Notes: generated by a model not told the origin, from the sequence alone. Positions 7,965 through 15,779 are shown, numbered from the stretch's first letter. The stretch is 18,761 nt of DNA from Bacteroidota bacterium (GCA_029573365.1 JAKQGD010000525.1:1-18761), one strand, 5' to 3'. Translations and numbers: made by a program.

Positions 7965-9071
7965 TCATTCGTTTACTGCCGAAAAATAAAACCCGAGATT
8001 ACGCCTTAAATGTACAGGCAAAACAGGCAATTCTGACCTCGGTATCAACAGTGTGCTTACATTGTGAAAATCAGCAAAAATATGATGTCTTGCCGCTGTT
8101 GTAGCCAGATATTCATGACCTGACGAACCACCTGTACCCATCTTTTTTCCGAGCATACGCATCACCATCTGGGCGTGACGGTATCGCCAGGTAGTGAGGT
8201 GGTCATCTATTTCTACCAGCCTGGACAAGAGCATAAACGGAATATGGAGGATAGGTTCATCCCGGTACAAATTGATAAACAAAGCCGCAAGGGTAGCTTT
8301 ATAAGACAACCTAAGTTTGCCCTCACTGATCATGGCATCGTGTCTGGCCTTATCCATGATGCCTGCAAAATAGGTTCCGGTATCTCCCAGCATCGACAGC
8401 CTCATTTGCTTGGTTTCATCTGTCAGTATATCCGTACTCATAATGGCGGCTTTCTCCCTCGACAGCATGGAATTTACAGCTTTTTGATATTCTGCAATAA
8501 AGTTGAAGTCTCCGACATCCAGAAAAGGTGTCCTTTCAAGCCAGTCTTCCACTAGCTCAAACAGCGAGTTCCCCTTTTCCAATCCCTCCAGAGTATGTCT
8601 CTTCTCTTCAGAAAATACACAGTTGTATGGCTTGTTGTTGTAGGTCGTTCGCATGTTGTCTTTCAGTCCCAGCATCACTTCCATTTCTCTGAACTGAAAA
8701 CTTTGAAAGCCCGATGCAGGAAAAAGGTAATTTCTAAAATCCAGAAAATCGAGAGGTGTCATCGTCTCCATGACTCCTATTTGTTGTACAAGGAGCTTCA
8801 TAATCTCAATGATACGGTCCAGCCTGCCTACGGCAATGCCCACATTTTTTTCATTGACATTTCTGGCACTGAAATCACGGATGATGGCTCTGAGCTCAAA
8901 GTTTATCTGCTTAAACCACAGCTCATACACCTGATGAGTGATGATAAAGAGCATCTCATCATGTGCCGGCTCTCCCACATCGCTGCTTCTGAGTTGTTGT
9001 GCAGAGGTGATCTTGTCTACCTGCAAGTAACTATTGTAATGTACGGACGAATATTTGGAATCAGTGTTCAT
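7965..9071 (-). CDS. kynA: Tryptophan 2,3-dioxygenase
   Basis: A cytoplasmic haem enzyme that opens the indole ring of L-tryptophan to give N-formylkynurenine, the first step of the kynurenine pathway. The family signature HDEMLFIITHQVYELWFKQI occupies residues 37-56, with the distal histidine at H46. FRNYLFPASGFQS at 112-124 includes R113, equivalent to the arginine that holds the substrate carboxylate. WRYRHAQMV contains the proximal haem ligand H299, and GKKMGTGGSSG follows at 308-318. At 368 residues it is somewhat longer than the shortest bacterial forms and normal for Bacteroidota. It starts 2 bp after the stop of the RidA-type gene and is followed by the aldehyde dehydrogenase, so the three form one operon. 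Genes for the middle steps (formamidase, kynureninase, monooxygenase, 3-hydroxyanthranilate dioxygenase, ACMS decarboxylase) are not in the window. Confidence 0.96.
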   Translation of the reverse strand: MNTDSKYSSVHYNSYLQVDKITSAQQLRSSDVGEPAHDEMLFIITHQVYELWFKQINFELRAIIRDFSARNVNEKNVGIAVGRLDRIIEIMKLLVQQIGVMETMTPLDFLDFRNYLFPASGFQSFQFREMEVMLGLKDNMRTTYNNKPYNCVFSEEKRHTLEGLEKGNSLFELVEDWLERTPFLDVGDFNFIAEYQKAVNSMLSREKAAIMSTDILTDETKQMRLSMLGDTGTYFAGIMDKARHDAMISEGKLRLSYKATLAALFINLYRDEPILHIPFMLLSRLVEIDDHLTTWRYRHAQMVMRMLGKKMGTGGSSGHEYLATTAARHHIFADFHNVSTLLIPRSELPVLPVHLRRNLGFYFSAVNE

Positions 9072-9073
9072 GG

Positions 9074-9490
9074 TCAGGGTTTATAAGCGGTGACTTTGAT
9101 TTCTATAAGAAGGTGGGGATGTGGCAGTTGATGCACAGCCACTGTAGTCCTTGCCGGTCCGTTGTAGTCAAAATACTCACCATAAACTTCGTTATAGCCC
9201 CCGAAATCATTCATATTGACAAGAAAGGTGGTCAGGTCCACTATGTCCGTAAGATCTGCCCCCACACTTTGCAGTATTGTCCTTATATTCTCAATGACGG
9301 CCCGTGTCTGCTTGCGTATATCCAGCGAAACTGTACCCATCTCGTCTGCTTCTGCCCCTTCAAAAGTATTGTCGGCACGCCTGCTGGAGGTGCCGGAAAC
9401 AAAAATAAATGGCCCTGAAATTTTTGCATGTGGGTACTTACCCCTGGGTTTTGCCCTGTCAGGCAGCAACTTACTATCAACAGGTGTCAT
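9074..9490 (-). CDS. RidA-family protein, probably 2-aminomuconate deaminase
   Basis: A 138-residue YjgF/YER057c/UK114 (RidA) protein, usually a trimer that hydrolyses enamines or imines. Family features are G-P-F-I-F-V-S-G at 26-33, the DIVDLTTFLVNMNDF strand-helix, and the active-site arginine R114 in PARTTVAV followed by E130 in LLIEIKVTA. The N-terminal part (KPRGKYPHAKISG) resembles the AmnD-type 2-aminomuconate deaminases more than the housekeeping RidA. It is the first gene of the kynA operon and sits 2 bp before kynA. With the aldehyde dehydrogenase two genes on, the set matches the 2-aminomuconate branch: the semialdehyde is oxidised and the product deaminated. Family is certain; the specific substrate is inferred from context. 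Confidence 0.85.
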   Translation of the reverse strand: MTPVDSKLLPDRAKPRGKYPHAKISGPFIFVSGTSSRRADNTFEGAEADEMGTVSLDIRKQTRAVIENIRTILQSVGADLTDIVDLTTFLVNMNDFGGYNEVYGEYFDYNGPARTTVAVHQLPHPHLLIEIKVTAYKP

Positions 9491-9522
9491 GGGTTCATAT
9501 AGGTTAGGGATGTAAAAATATA

Positions 9523-9530
9523 TAAATTTG
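9523..9530 (+). promoter_or_regulatory. Candidate -7 box for the SDR/GH32 genes
   Basis: TAAATTTG fits the Bacteroidota TAnnTTTG consensus and lies 61 bp upstream of the SDR start, inside the 101-bp divergent spacer between the RidA gene and the SDR gene. No convincing -33 element was seen. Confidence 0.4.
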
Positions 9531-9591
9531 TGTCAGCTATCACCATTTTTACCGAAATTGTGACCGGATAATTTTTTTTAATTTTACAAGT

Positions 9592-10380
9592 ATGAATCTC
9601 AACCTTGCAGGCAAAAACGCCCTGGTTTGCGGCAGCTCTAAGGGTATAGGCAAAGCCTGTGCCCACGAACTCGCCGGTCTCGGTGCCAATGTCACTTTGA
9701 TGGCCCGCAGTGCCGACCTCCTCATCGGTGTCAGAGACGAACTCCAGACCGTGGTCAAAGGCCAGAAACATGATTTCCTCATAGCCGATTCATCAGGTAC
9801 CGCCGGTCTGCAGTCAAGGATAAAGTCAGTACTGGCGAACAAACATTTTGACATCCTGGTAAACAACACAGGAGGTCCTCCCTCAGGAGCCCTTTTGTCA
9901 GCCACTGCAGATGACTTCCTTAAAGCTTACACACAGCATCTGATAGTAAACCACATTCTGGCAGGTTTGCTGGTGCCTGGTATGAAAAAATCAGGATACG
10001 GACGTATTATAAACATCATTTCCACTTCCGTAAAGATACCGCTCAAAGGCCTGGGTGTCAGCAATACGACACGGGGTGCCGTTGCATCCTGGGCCAAGAC
10101 ACTGTCCAATGAACTGGCACCATTTGGGATCACCGTAAACAATATCCTGCCAGGAGCCACTGCCACAGACAGGCTAGACGAGATCATTTCCACCAAAGCC
10201 TCAAAGATGCTTTCTGACAAGGATACCATAGCCGCAGAGATGAAAGCGGAAATTCCTATGGGACGTTTTGGTTTGCCCTCAGAGATAGCTGCAGCTGTGG
10301 CTTTTCTAGCATCACCGGCAGCATCATACGTCACAGGTGTCAGCATCCCCGTTGACGGAGGCAGAACCGGGTCATTGTAA
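9592..10380 (+). CDS. SDR-family oxidoreductase homologue with altered active site
   Basis: A 262-residue Rossmann-fold protein of the classical short-chain dehydrogenase/reductase type. The cofactor turn CGSSKGIG (13-20), the NNTGG turn (91-95), the PG after NN-I-L (NNILPGA) and the C-terminal YVTGVSIPVDGG are all present, so NAD(P) binding is likely. The catalytic Tyr-xxx-Lys is not: after the serine region (I143-S-T-S146) the expected YxxxK reads S157-N-T-T-R161. SDR homologues with an SNxxR-like segment are known as a distinct group often labelled 3-oxoacyl-ACP reductase, but ordinary hydride-transfer chemistry would need another acid/base. It is divergent from the RidA-kynA-ALDH operon across 101 bp, which suggests a shared role in aminomuconate metabolism. 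The exact reaction is unknown. Confidence 0.88.
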   Translation: MNLNLAGKNALVCGSSKGIGKACAHELAGLGANVTLMARSADLLIGVRDELQTVVKGQKHDFLIADSSGTAGLQSRIKSVLANKHFDILVNNTGGPPSGALLSATADDFLKAYTQHLIVNHILAGLLVPGMKKSGYGRIINIISTSVKIPLKGLGVSNTTRGAVASWAKTLSNELAPFGITVNNILPGATATDRLDEIISTKASKMLSDKDTIAAEMKAEIPMGRFGLPSEIAAAVAFLASPAASYVTGVSIPVDGGRTGSL

Positions 10381-10415
10381 CAACTCATTATCCGAATACG
10401 TAACCCAAAACACAC

Positions 10416-11900
10416 ATGCCTGCAAAATTTTCCCTGGCTTTAATGCTGTTTTTAATGTTTAATGGCTGTCGCCAAAAGGTGGCCACCCCCTCAGCAACAG
10501 ATATGGTGGAAGCCCACAGGCCTCTGTACCATTTTACGCCTGACAGTATGTGGATGAATGACCCTAACGGATTGGTTTACCATGACGGAGAATATCATTT
10601 GTTTTACCAGTATTATCCCGACAGCACAGTTTGGGGACCAATGCACTGGGGACACGCCGTCAGCAGAGACCTTATGCACTGGGAAGACCTGCCCATTGCC
10701 CTATATCCTGACAGTCTCGGACTGATTTTTTCAGGCAGTTGCGTCATAGACAGTGCCAATACTTCCGGTTTTGGCCAAAGATCGATGGTAGCCATTTTTA
10801 CACACCATCACATGGGAAGGGAAAAAGCAGGAGACACAACTTTCCAGTACCAGTCCATAGCCTGGTCTGAGGACAAAGGCAGAACCTTTAAAAAGTACAG
10901 CGGAAATCCCGTTATTGCCAATCCCGGTATCAGGGATTTCAGAGACCCAAAAGTGAGTTGGGATCACATACACAAACAATGGGTTCTCATTCTGGCTGCC
11001 TATGATAAAGCCATGATTTACACATCCCCGGACCTTATTCACTGGCAGGAGTCATCCACTTTTGGCATACCCGGTGACACCAGACTGTGGGAATGTCCCG
11101 ACCTGTTTCCCATGACTGTAAAAGGTTCAGGCCAAACCAAGTGGGTGCTTATGGTCAGCATACAGAAACTAGCTCCCAACGGAGGCACGGCCACAAGCTA
11201 TTTTGTGGGTGATTTTGATGGTAAAAAATTTATTGCCAATCCTAAAGATCAAAAATGGCTGGACTATGGAAAAGACAACTATGCTTTTGTGACCTGGTCC
11301 AACCTACCGGGTCCGTTCATCAGGGGTATAGGTTGGATGTCAAACTGGCAATACGCCCAGGCCGTTCCCACCAAAAAATGGCGTAGTGCCATGACTCTGC
11401 CCAGAGACCTCACATTGCAAAAGATAAATGGCAGTTATGTCCTTTCTTCAATGCCCACCGCTGAGGTGTTTGATGTTTTTGAGCCTGCAGCGTCCATGGC
11501 TATGCTCTCTGACAAGCCGGTGCAGATTCCGGAAGCATGTTACCTCGATGTAAAATGGGTTCCCGGAGCCAGTGAGGAAAAAATTTCAATCTTCAATCAA
11601 CAGGGAGACACCCTGATCATAGGTTGTCAAAGACAGGAAAACCGCATCTTTGTGGACAGGACAAAAGCCGGAGAATCGTCATTCAGTAAGGATTTTGCCG
11701 GGAAGCATTATGGTGTACTACCGGTTTGGAGGGACACCCTTAGCCTTAGGATATTCCTCGACGTGGCCTCCCTAGAGGTGTTTGCCAACAATGGCGAATG
11801 CTCCATGACAGAAATATTTTTCCCGGCAACTCCACTTAACATGCTACAAACTGGCACTTCAGCCCAAAACATGTCTGTCGGATTCCGTAAATTGAAGTGA
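10416..11900 (+). CDS. GH32 fructan hydrolase (levanase/invertase-like) lipoprotein
   Basis: A 494-residue glycoside hydrolase family 32 enzyme that would release fructose from sucrose, inulin or levan. The three family motifs are present: WMNDPNG at 46-52 with nucleophile D49, RDPK at 176-179 with the transition-state Asp D177, and ECPD at 226-229 with acid/base E226. A GH32 C-terminal beta-sandwich follows (about 360-494), with the typical SLRIFLDVASLEVFAN stretch. The N-terminus (about 1-17 hydrophobic, then FNGC with C18) looks like a loose Bacteroidota lipobox, so it is likely a periplasmic or surface lipoprotein. It starts 35 bp after the SDR gene and may share its transcript. No SusC/SusD pair, fructokinase or transporter is nearby, so it is not in a visible polysaccharide utilisation locus. 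Exo or endo action cannot be told. Confidence 0.93.
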   Translation: MPAKFSLALMLFLMFNGCRQKVATPSATDMVEAHRPLYHFTPDSMWMNDPNGLVYHDGEYHLFYQYYPDSTVWGPMHWGHAVSRDLMHWEDLPIALYPDSLGLIFSGSCVIDSANTSGFGQRSMVAIFTHHHMGREKAGDTTFQYQSIAWSEDKGRTFKKYSGNPVIANPGIRDFRDPKVSWDHIHKQWVLILAAYDKAMIYTSPDLIHWQESSTFGIPGDTRLWECPDLFPMTVKGSGQTKWVLMVSIQKLAPNGGTATSYFVGDFDGKKFIANPKDQKWLDYGKDNYAFVTWSNLPGPFIRGIGWMSNWQYAQAVPTKKWRSAMTLPRDLTLQKINGSYVLSSMPTAEVFDVFEPAASMAMLSDKPVQIPEACYLDVKWVPGASEEKISIFNQQGDTLIIGCQRQENRIFVDRTKAGESSFSKDFAGKHYGVLPVWRDTLSLRIFLDVASLEVFANNGECSMTEIFFPATPLNMLQTGTSAQNMSVGFRKLK

Positions 11901-11939
11901 TAAAGGATAAAACTGCTGTAGACCTCAGAGATCCTTGTA

Positions 11940-12908
11940 TCAGAGGATGAGCTCCTTGTAGCTGAGTAGGGTATTGTATCCTTTGCCGGTAAAATAAGAC
12001 TTTACCGCATCGGGACCTTTGTCAGAGGCAGCAAGCACAAAATCTCCGCCCCAGGCACCGAGTGATTTGACAGTACCGCCAAAATCCTGAAAGTGTGATT
12101 CCTGTACCTTTTTAAATCCCGTATGGCTCTGTATGGTATCTTCGTGTTTTTTAAGCAAGGCTTCAAAATCTTTGAGCTCGGTCACGGTCCTTATTTCTTC
12201 TGTGATGGCAGTGATGGTTTTGACCATGGCAGATTTATTCTTGACTGCCTTGAGGTAGTCCCTGATACCGGCCACGGAGTCCTGCTTTTTGCCCAGATGG
12301 ACAAAATACAAATGGTCCTTGAATCGGGGGTTAAAATCCACCTGCGTATAGGTGACTTCATCCGGTGAGTTGATATACTCCACAGGGCCGTCAGAAAAAG
12401 CACACGCCACATCATATCCCGAGCCGTCTTCCGTTTTAAAATACAGGAGCAATGGATTGACCTCGGCCCACTCCGCCACAAGGTATATGAGCGTACTGCT
12501 GGATCCCAGTCCCCAATTGAGCGGAAACTCTACCTGAGTCTCAATCTTGAATCCATTCCACTGGCTTAGAAATTCTGAATTGAGCCGCACAGCGTTTTTA
12601 AGCAGCTTCTGTAACCTATCCGAAATCGCCTGATCGGAAGTCGTGACAGCAGAAAAGTCAAACAATGAAATCGTAGACTGAAACCACGGCTTCCCGTTCA
12701 TGTCCAGACTCTCCCAGATAAGGTCTGAACTGGTCGTCCGCTTGACAACCATTTTCTGGCCCTGCCTGGTAGGCAAACCCAGTGCTTTGGCTCCGTCCAA
12801 CACTGCATATTCGCCTGTCAGCAGGAGTTTTCCGTGTCCGTAGTATTTCGTTTTGATATGATGGAGGATTTTATGGGGCAAAAATAACCAAACCTTTGAA
12901 CCTGACAA
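11940..12908 (-). CDS. GHMP-family kinase (GYDIA-like, mevalonate-kinase-related)
   Basis: A cytoplasmic small-molecule kinase of the GHMP fold. Counting from the TTG at 12908: GHGKLLLTGEYAVLDGAKAL at 24-43 (typical N-terminal strand), the ATP loop GLGSSS at 133-138 preceded by PLNW, and GSGYDVACA at 162-170 with the likely catalytic D166. The GYD-V-A sequence matches the GYDIA-type GHMP kinases found in Bacteroidota, which sit near mevalonate and phosphomevalonate kinases in sequence space; the phosphoryl acceptor is unknown. The start is unclear: no ATG precedes the conserved region. The two in-frame TTG codons (12906-12908 and 12879-12881) coincide with a possible promoter. Homologues usually begin at a Met just before K-x-x-Y-x-x-GK, which here is an ATC codon (12855-12857). 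The gene converges with GH32 across 39 bp. Confidence 0.85.
   Translation of the reverse strand: MSGSKVWLFLPHKILHHIKTKYYGHGKLLLTGEYAVLDGAKALGLPTRQGQKMVVKRTTSSDLIWESLDMNGKPWFQSTISLFDFSAVTTSDQAISDRLQKLLKNAVRLNSEFLSQWNGFKIETQVEFPLNWGLGSSSTLIYLVAEWAEVNPLLLYFKTEDGSGYDVACAFSDGPVEYINSPDEVTYTQVDFNPRFKDHLYFVHLGKKQDSVAGIRDYLKAVKNKSAMVKTITAITEEIRTVTELKDFEALLKKHEDTIQSHTGFKKVQESHFQDFGGTVKSLGAWGGDFVLAASDKGPDAVKSYFTGKGYNTLLSYKELIL
12879..12908 (-). promoter_or_regulatory. Candidate promoter overlapping the annotated GHMP kinase start
   Basis: On the minus strand a TTG (12906-12908), 19 bp of spacer and TATTTTTG (12879-12886) match the Bacteroidota pattern TTG-N19-21-TAnnTTTG. If real, transcription starts a few bases further on, downstream of both TTG codons that could serve as starts. 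Confidence 0.4.
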
Positions 12909-13141
12909 TAATTTTTAAAATTTTTATTTATATATTATGCTAAAAATTAAGAGTTTACATATTGCTATAATCAACAAACCAGCTGGTTATGGCCGCACTG
13001 TCTGATTATACGCCATTGATGACTGCTCCTGCAAGCGTCCAAATTATAGAGCGTGTCAAAATTTTCATTGTTTTTCAATAACTTATGCAATTTTATACTA
13101 AAAAATTTTGGGCAAATATTTTTTATTGTTGCCAAAGAGTT
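12909..13141. other. Divergent intergenic region upstream of GHMP kinase and rplM
   Basis: Together with the rplM leader this gives about 300 bases without a convincing gene. It is A/T-rich and holds a 12-bp perfect palindrome, AACCAGCTGGTT, at 12977-12988. A short open frame at 13053-13283 is not credible as a gene because it runs into rplM in another frame. No tRNA or clear small-RNA fold was seen. Confidence 0.5.
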
Positions 13142-13149
13142 TACCTTTG
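13142..13149 (+). promoter_or_regulatory. Promoter -7 box of the rplM-rpsI-rpsB-tsf operon
   Basis: TACCTTTG fits the Bacteroidota TAnnTTTG consensus exactly and lies 63 bp before the rplM start, the first gene of the ribosomal block. This leaves a leader of roughly 55 bases, in which L13 autoregulation could act, though no specific structure was identified. Confidence 0.6.
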
Positions 13150-13212
13150 CGGCCTCTAATGGAAATCAGTCCGTTACCGAGAAAGAATTCTTAAAGTATA
13201 AATCATTAAAAA

Positions 13213-13656
13213 GTGGATACACTAAGTTACAAAACGAAGTCAGCCAACGCCGCAACCGTACAGAGAAAGTGGTACGTGATTGATGCAGATGGTGAGGTAG
13301 TAGGCAGACTCGCTACCAGGATTGCTTCTGTACTCAGGGGCAAAAACAAGCCTGATTTTACCCCGCACGTGGACACTGGCGACTATGTGATCGTAGTCAA
13401 TGCCGGAAAGGTAAGATTTACCGGCTCAAAACTCAATGACAAGGAATATCAAAGATTTACGGGTTATCCGGGTGGCTTACGCCGAAGGACAGCAAGGGAA
13501 ATGCTCGATGTTAAACCTGAAATGGTACTGGAACTGGCTGTAAAAGGAATGCTTCCTAAAACAAAGCTTGGCAAGTCCATGATAAAAAAGATGTTTCTAT
13601 ACACCGATGCAAGTCACCCGCATAGTGCCCAACAGCCCGAACCCTTTAAATTTTAA
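13213..13656 (+). CDS. rplM: 50S ribosomal protein L13
   Basis: A 147-residue ribosomal protein of the large subunit. The Bacteroidota opening MDTLSYKTKSAN, the core RKWYVIDADGEVVGRLATRI, the FTPHVDTGDYVIVVNAGKV stretch, GYPGGLRRR and the signature AVKGMLPKTKLGKSM are all present, and the end HPHSAQQPEP is typical. The start codon is GTG, not ATG: homologues begin MDTLSYKT, and this reads gtg-gat-aca-cta. The upstream bases are A-rich with no Shine-Dalgarno sequence, as usual in this phylum. The rpsI gene follows 5 bp after the stop, so the two are translated from one message. Confidence 0.97.
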   Translation: MDTLSYKTKSANAATVQRKWYVIDADGEVVGRLATRIASVLRGKNKPDFTPHVDTGDYVIVVNAGKVRFTGSKLNDKEYQRFTGYPGGLRRRTAREMLDVKPEMVLELAVKGMLPKTKLGKSMIKKMFLYTDASHPHSAQQPEPFKF

Positions 13657-13661
13657 GAATA

Positions 13662-14048
13662 ATGGAAATGATAAACAGCGTAGGCAGACGTAAATCATCT
13701 ACTGCCAGGGTATATGTCAGCAAAGGATCAGGCAAGATCACTGTTAATGGCAAAGACCTCAAGGAATACTTCCCGATGCCGGCCACTCAAGCCACCATCC
13801 TTGATCCGCTCAAAGTAGCAGGAAGCGAAGGCGTTTACGACATCAAGGTCACGGTAGCCGGCGGAGGCTTTAAAGGCCAGTCCGAAGCCATCAGACTCGG
13901 AATTTCCAGGTCACTTGTCAAAATCAGTGAAGACAACAAAAAGCCCCTCAAGGAGAAGAAGTATCTTACCAGAGATGCCAGAGAGGTGGAAAGGAAGAAA
14001 TTTGGTAAACCAAAGGCACGTAAGAGCTTCCAGTTCTCCAAGCGTTAA
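13662..14048 (+). CDS. rpsI: 30S ribosomal protein S9
   Basis: A 128-residue small-subunit protein. It shows SVGRRKSSTARVYV near the start, the signature GGGFKGQSEAIRLGISRSL at about 67-85, LTRDAREVERKKFGKPKARK and the basic tail ending in SKR, which in S9 reaches into the P site to contact tRNA. Start ATG follows rplM by 5 bp. A second ATG two codons later is possible, but M-E-(V/M)-I-N is the usual opening in Bacteroidota. Confidence 0.97.
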   Translation: MEMINSVGRRKSSTARVYVSKGSGKITVNGKDLKEYFPMPATQATILDPLKVAGSEGVYDIKVTVAGGGFKGQSEAIRLGISRSLVKISEDNKKPLKEKKYLTRDAREVERKKFGKPKARKSFQFSKR

Positions 14049-14096
14049 TTTTTACATCCTTTTATTATTCAAAATCAAGTTAAACAAATTAATACA

Positions 14097-14810
14097 ATGA
14101 ATAAGCCGACATATGATGAGATGTTAGAAGCGGGTGTACATTACGGCCATCTTAAACGTAAATGGAACCCTAAGATGCTTCCTTACATCTTCATGGAAAG
14201 AAAAGGTATTCACATCATAGACCTCAACAGAACATCAGAATGCCTTGACAGAGCTGCCTATGCCATGAAACAGATGGCTAAGTCAGGCAAAAAAATCCTG
14301 TTTGTGGCAACAAAGAAACAAGCAAAGGATATCGTCGCCACTGCTGCCAGAAATGCCGAAATGCCGTATGTAACTGAAAGATGGCTCGGTGGCATGATGA
14401 CCAACTTCTCTACCATCAGAAAGTCGGTCAAAAAAATGAATAACATCGAAAAGATGCTCAATGACCCTGCCATCTCCATTACCAAAAAGGAAAGGCTCAC
14501 CCTTTCAAGGGAAAAGGAGAAACTCGAAAGAGTACTTGGGGGTGTGGCTAACCTTAACAGACTGCCAAGTGCCGTATTTATGGTAGACATTCACCACGAA
14601 CACATTGCTCTGGCTGAGGCCAAAAGACTGGGTATGAAAACCTTTGCTATGGTCGACACCAACTCTGATCCCAACAAGGTAGATTTTGCCATTCCATCTA
14701 ATGACGACGCTTCAAAATCAGTAAAGCTGATTACAGAATACGTAATCAATGCCATCAAGGAAGGCCTGGAAGAAAGAAGGGTTGCCAAGCTTGACAGCAA
14801 GGAAGATTAA
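14097..14810 (+). CDS. rpsB: 30S ribosomal protein S2
   Basis: A 237-residue small-subunit protein. Family marks are MLEAGVHYGHLKRKWNPKM at 9-27, YIFMERKGIHIIDL at 30-43, the FVATKKQAKDIV segment, ERWLGGMMTNFSTI and the NLNRLPSAVFMVDIHHEHIA stretch. Length is normal. It follows rpsI by 48 bp and precedes tsf by 30 bp, so the usual rpsB-tsf pair is fused to the usual rplM-rpsI pair, an order common in Bacteroidota. Confidence 0.98.
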   Translation: MNKPTYDEMLEAGVHYGHLKRKWNPKMLPYIFMERKGIHIIDLNRTSECLDRAAYAMKQMAKSGKKILFVATKKQAKDIVATAARNAEMPYVTERWLGGMMTNFSTIRKSVKKMNNIEKMLNDPAISITKKERLTLSREKEKLERVLGGVANLNRLPSAVFMVDIHHEHIALAEAKRLGMKTFAMVDTNSDPNKVDFAIPSNDDASKSVKLITEYVINAIKEGLEERRVAKLDSKED

Positions 14811-14840
14811 TCTTAAGGTTAAATTTTAAACAAAGAAAAA

Positions 14841-15677
14841 ATGAGTGAGGTAAATATTTCAGCGACAGCTGTAAAAGAACTCAGGGAGCAGACAGGCGTC
14901 GGCATGATGGACTGTAAAAAAGCCCTGGTGGAAGCCAATGGCGATTTTGACAAAGCAATAGAACTGCTGCGTCTGCGTGGTCAGAAAATGTCAGAAAAGA
15001 GAGCCGACAGAGATGCCAAAGAAGGCGTGGTCATTGCTCTCGTATCTGCTGATAACAAAAAAGGTGTAATCGTAAGGCTGAGCTGCGAGACAGACTTCGT
15101 GTCTAAAAACGAAGACTTTGTCAATCTGACCAAAGAAATCGCAAAACTCGCACTCGATAATTATCCCGCAGATATGGACGCTCTCCAGCAGGTAACCATG
15201 AATGGCATCACCCTGCAGACTGTTATTGCAGAGCAGGTAGCCAAAATCGGTGAAAAAATCGAGATTGCCGACTACCAGAAACTGGAAGCCCCGCTGGTAG
15301 CTTCATACATCCACATGGGCAACAAAGCCGGTGTCCTTGTCGGCCTCAATCAGGCTGACGAAAAATATATCGATGCAGGCCGTGATGTGGCCATGCAGGT
15401 AGCTGCCATGAAGCCCGTGGCTCTGGACAAGGATGATGTACCACAAGATGTTATAGACAAAGAAATAGAAATAGGCAAGGAAATAGCCAGGGGCGAAGGA
15501 AAAGCCGAAGACATGCTTGAAAAAATTGCCATAGGCAAACTAAACAAGTTCTTTAAGGAAAATACTCTTCTTAACCAGGTTTTTGTCAAGGATGGCAAAA
15601 TCAGCGTGGCAGAATTTCTGAAAACTAAAAACCCTCAGCTGACAGCGACCGGTTTCAGGCACATCAAGCTGGGTTGA
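14841..15677 (+). CDS. tsf: Elongation factor Ts
   Basis: A 278-residue guanine-nucleotide exchange factor that recycles EF-Tu from its GDP form. The N-terminal UBA-like module spans about 6-45 (VKELREQTGVGMMDCKKAL), followed by the basic linker KMSEKRADRDAKEG. TDFVSKN at 84-90 is the conserved contact with the EF-Tu G domain. The C-terminal module ends with LNQVFVKDGKISVAEFL. It is the last gene of the ribosomal block; a strong hairpin terminator lies directly downstream. Confidence 0.98.
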   Translation: MSEVNISATAVKELREQTGVGMMDCKKALVEANGDFDKAIELLRLRGQKMSEKRADRDAKEGVVIALVSADNKKGVIVRLSCETDFVSKNEDFVNLTKEIAKLALDNYPADMDALQQVTMNGITLQTVIAEQVAKIGEKIEIADYQKLEAPLVASYIHMGNKAGVLVGLNQADEKYIDAGRDVAMQVAAMKPVALDKDDVPQDVIDKEIEIGKEIARGEGKAEDMLEKIAIGKLNKFFKENTLLNQVFVKDGKISVAEFLKTKNPQLTATGFRHIKLG

Positions 15678-15689
15678 TGATATTATTTT

Positions 15690-15722
15690 AAAAAGAGCGG
15701 TTTTTTTTACCGCTCTTTTTTT
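15690..15722 (+). terminator. Rho-independent terminator after tsf
   Basis: The arms AAAAAGAGCGG and CCGCTCTTTTT form an 11-bp perfect stem with a T-rich loop (TTTTTTTTA), followed by more T residues. It starts 12 bp past the tsf stop codon and separates the ribosomal block from pyrH. Confidence 0.9.
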
Positions 15723-15779
15723 TGCCCTTCCCCACCGAAAACCATTTATTTTACACACTCTATCCAAAACCTGAAAGGT

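Noticed and set aside
8595..9086. 163-codon open frame on the plus strand opposite kynA
   Set aside because: Antisense to the conserved N-terminal half of tryptophan dioxygenase; no family features and no promoter.
11901..11939. Possible bidirectional terminator between GH32 and the GHMP kinase
   Set aside because: Only an imperfect CCTC/GAGG pairing with internal mismatches reaching into the kinase gene and no T-run; too weak to call.
13053..13283. 76-codon open frame just upstream of and overlapping rplM
   Set aside because: It covers the rplM promoter box and leader and ends inside rplM in another frame; no homology visible.
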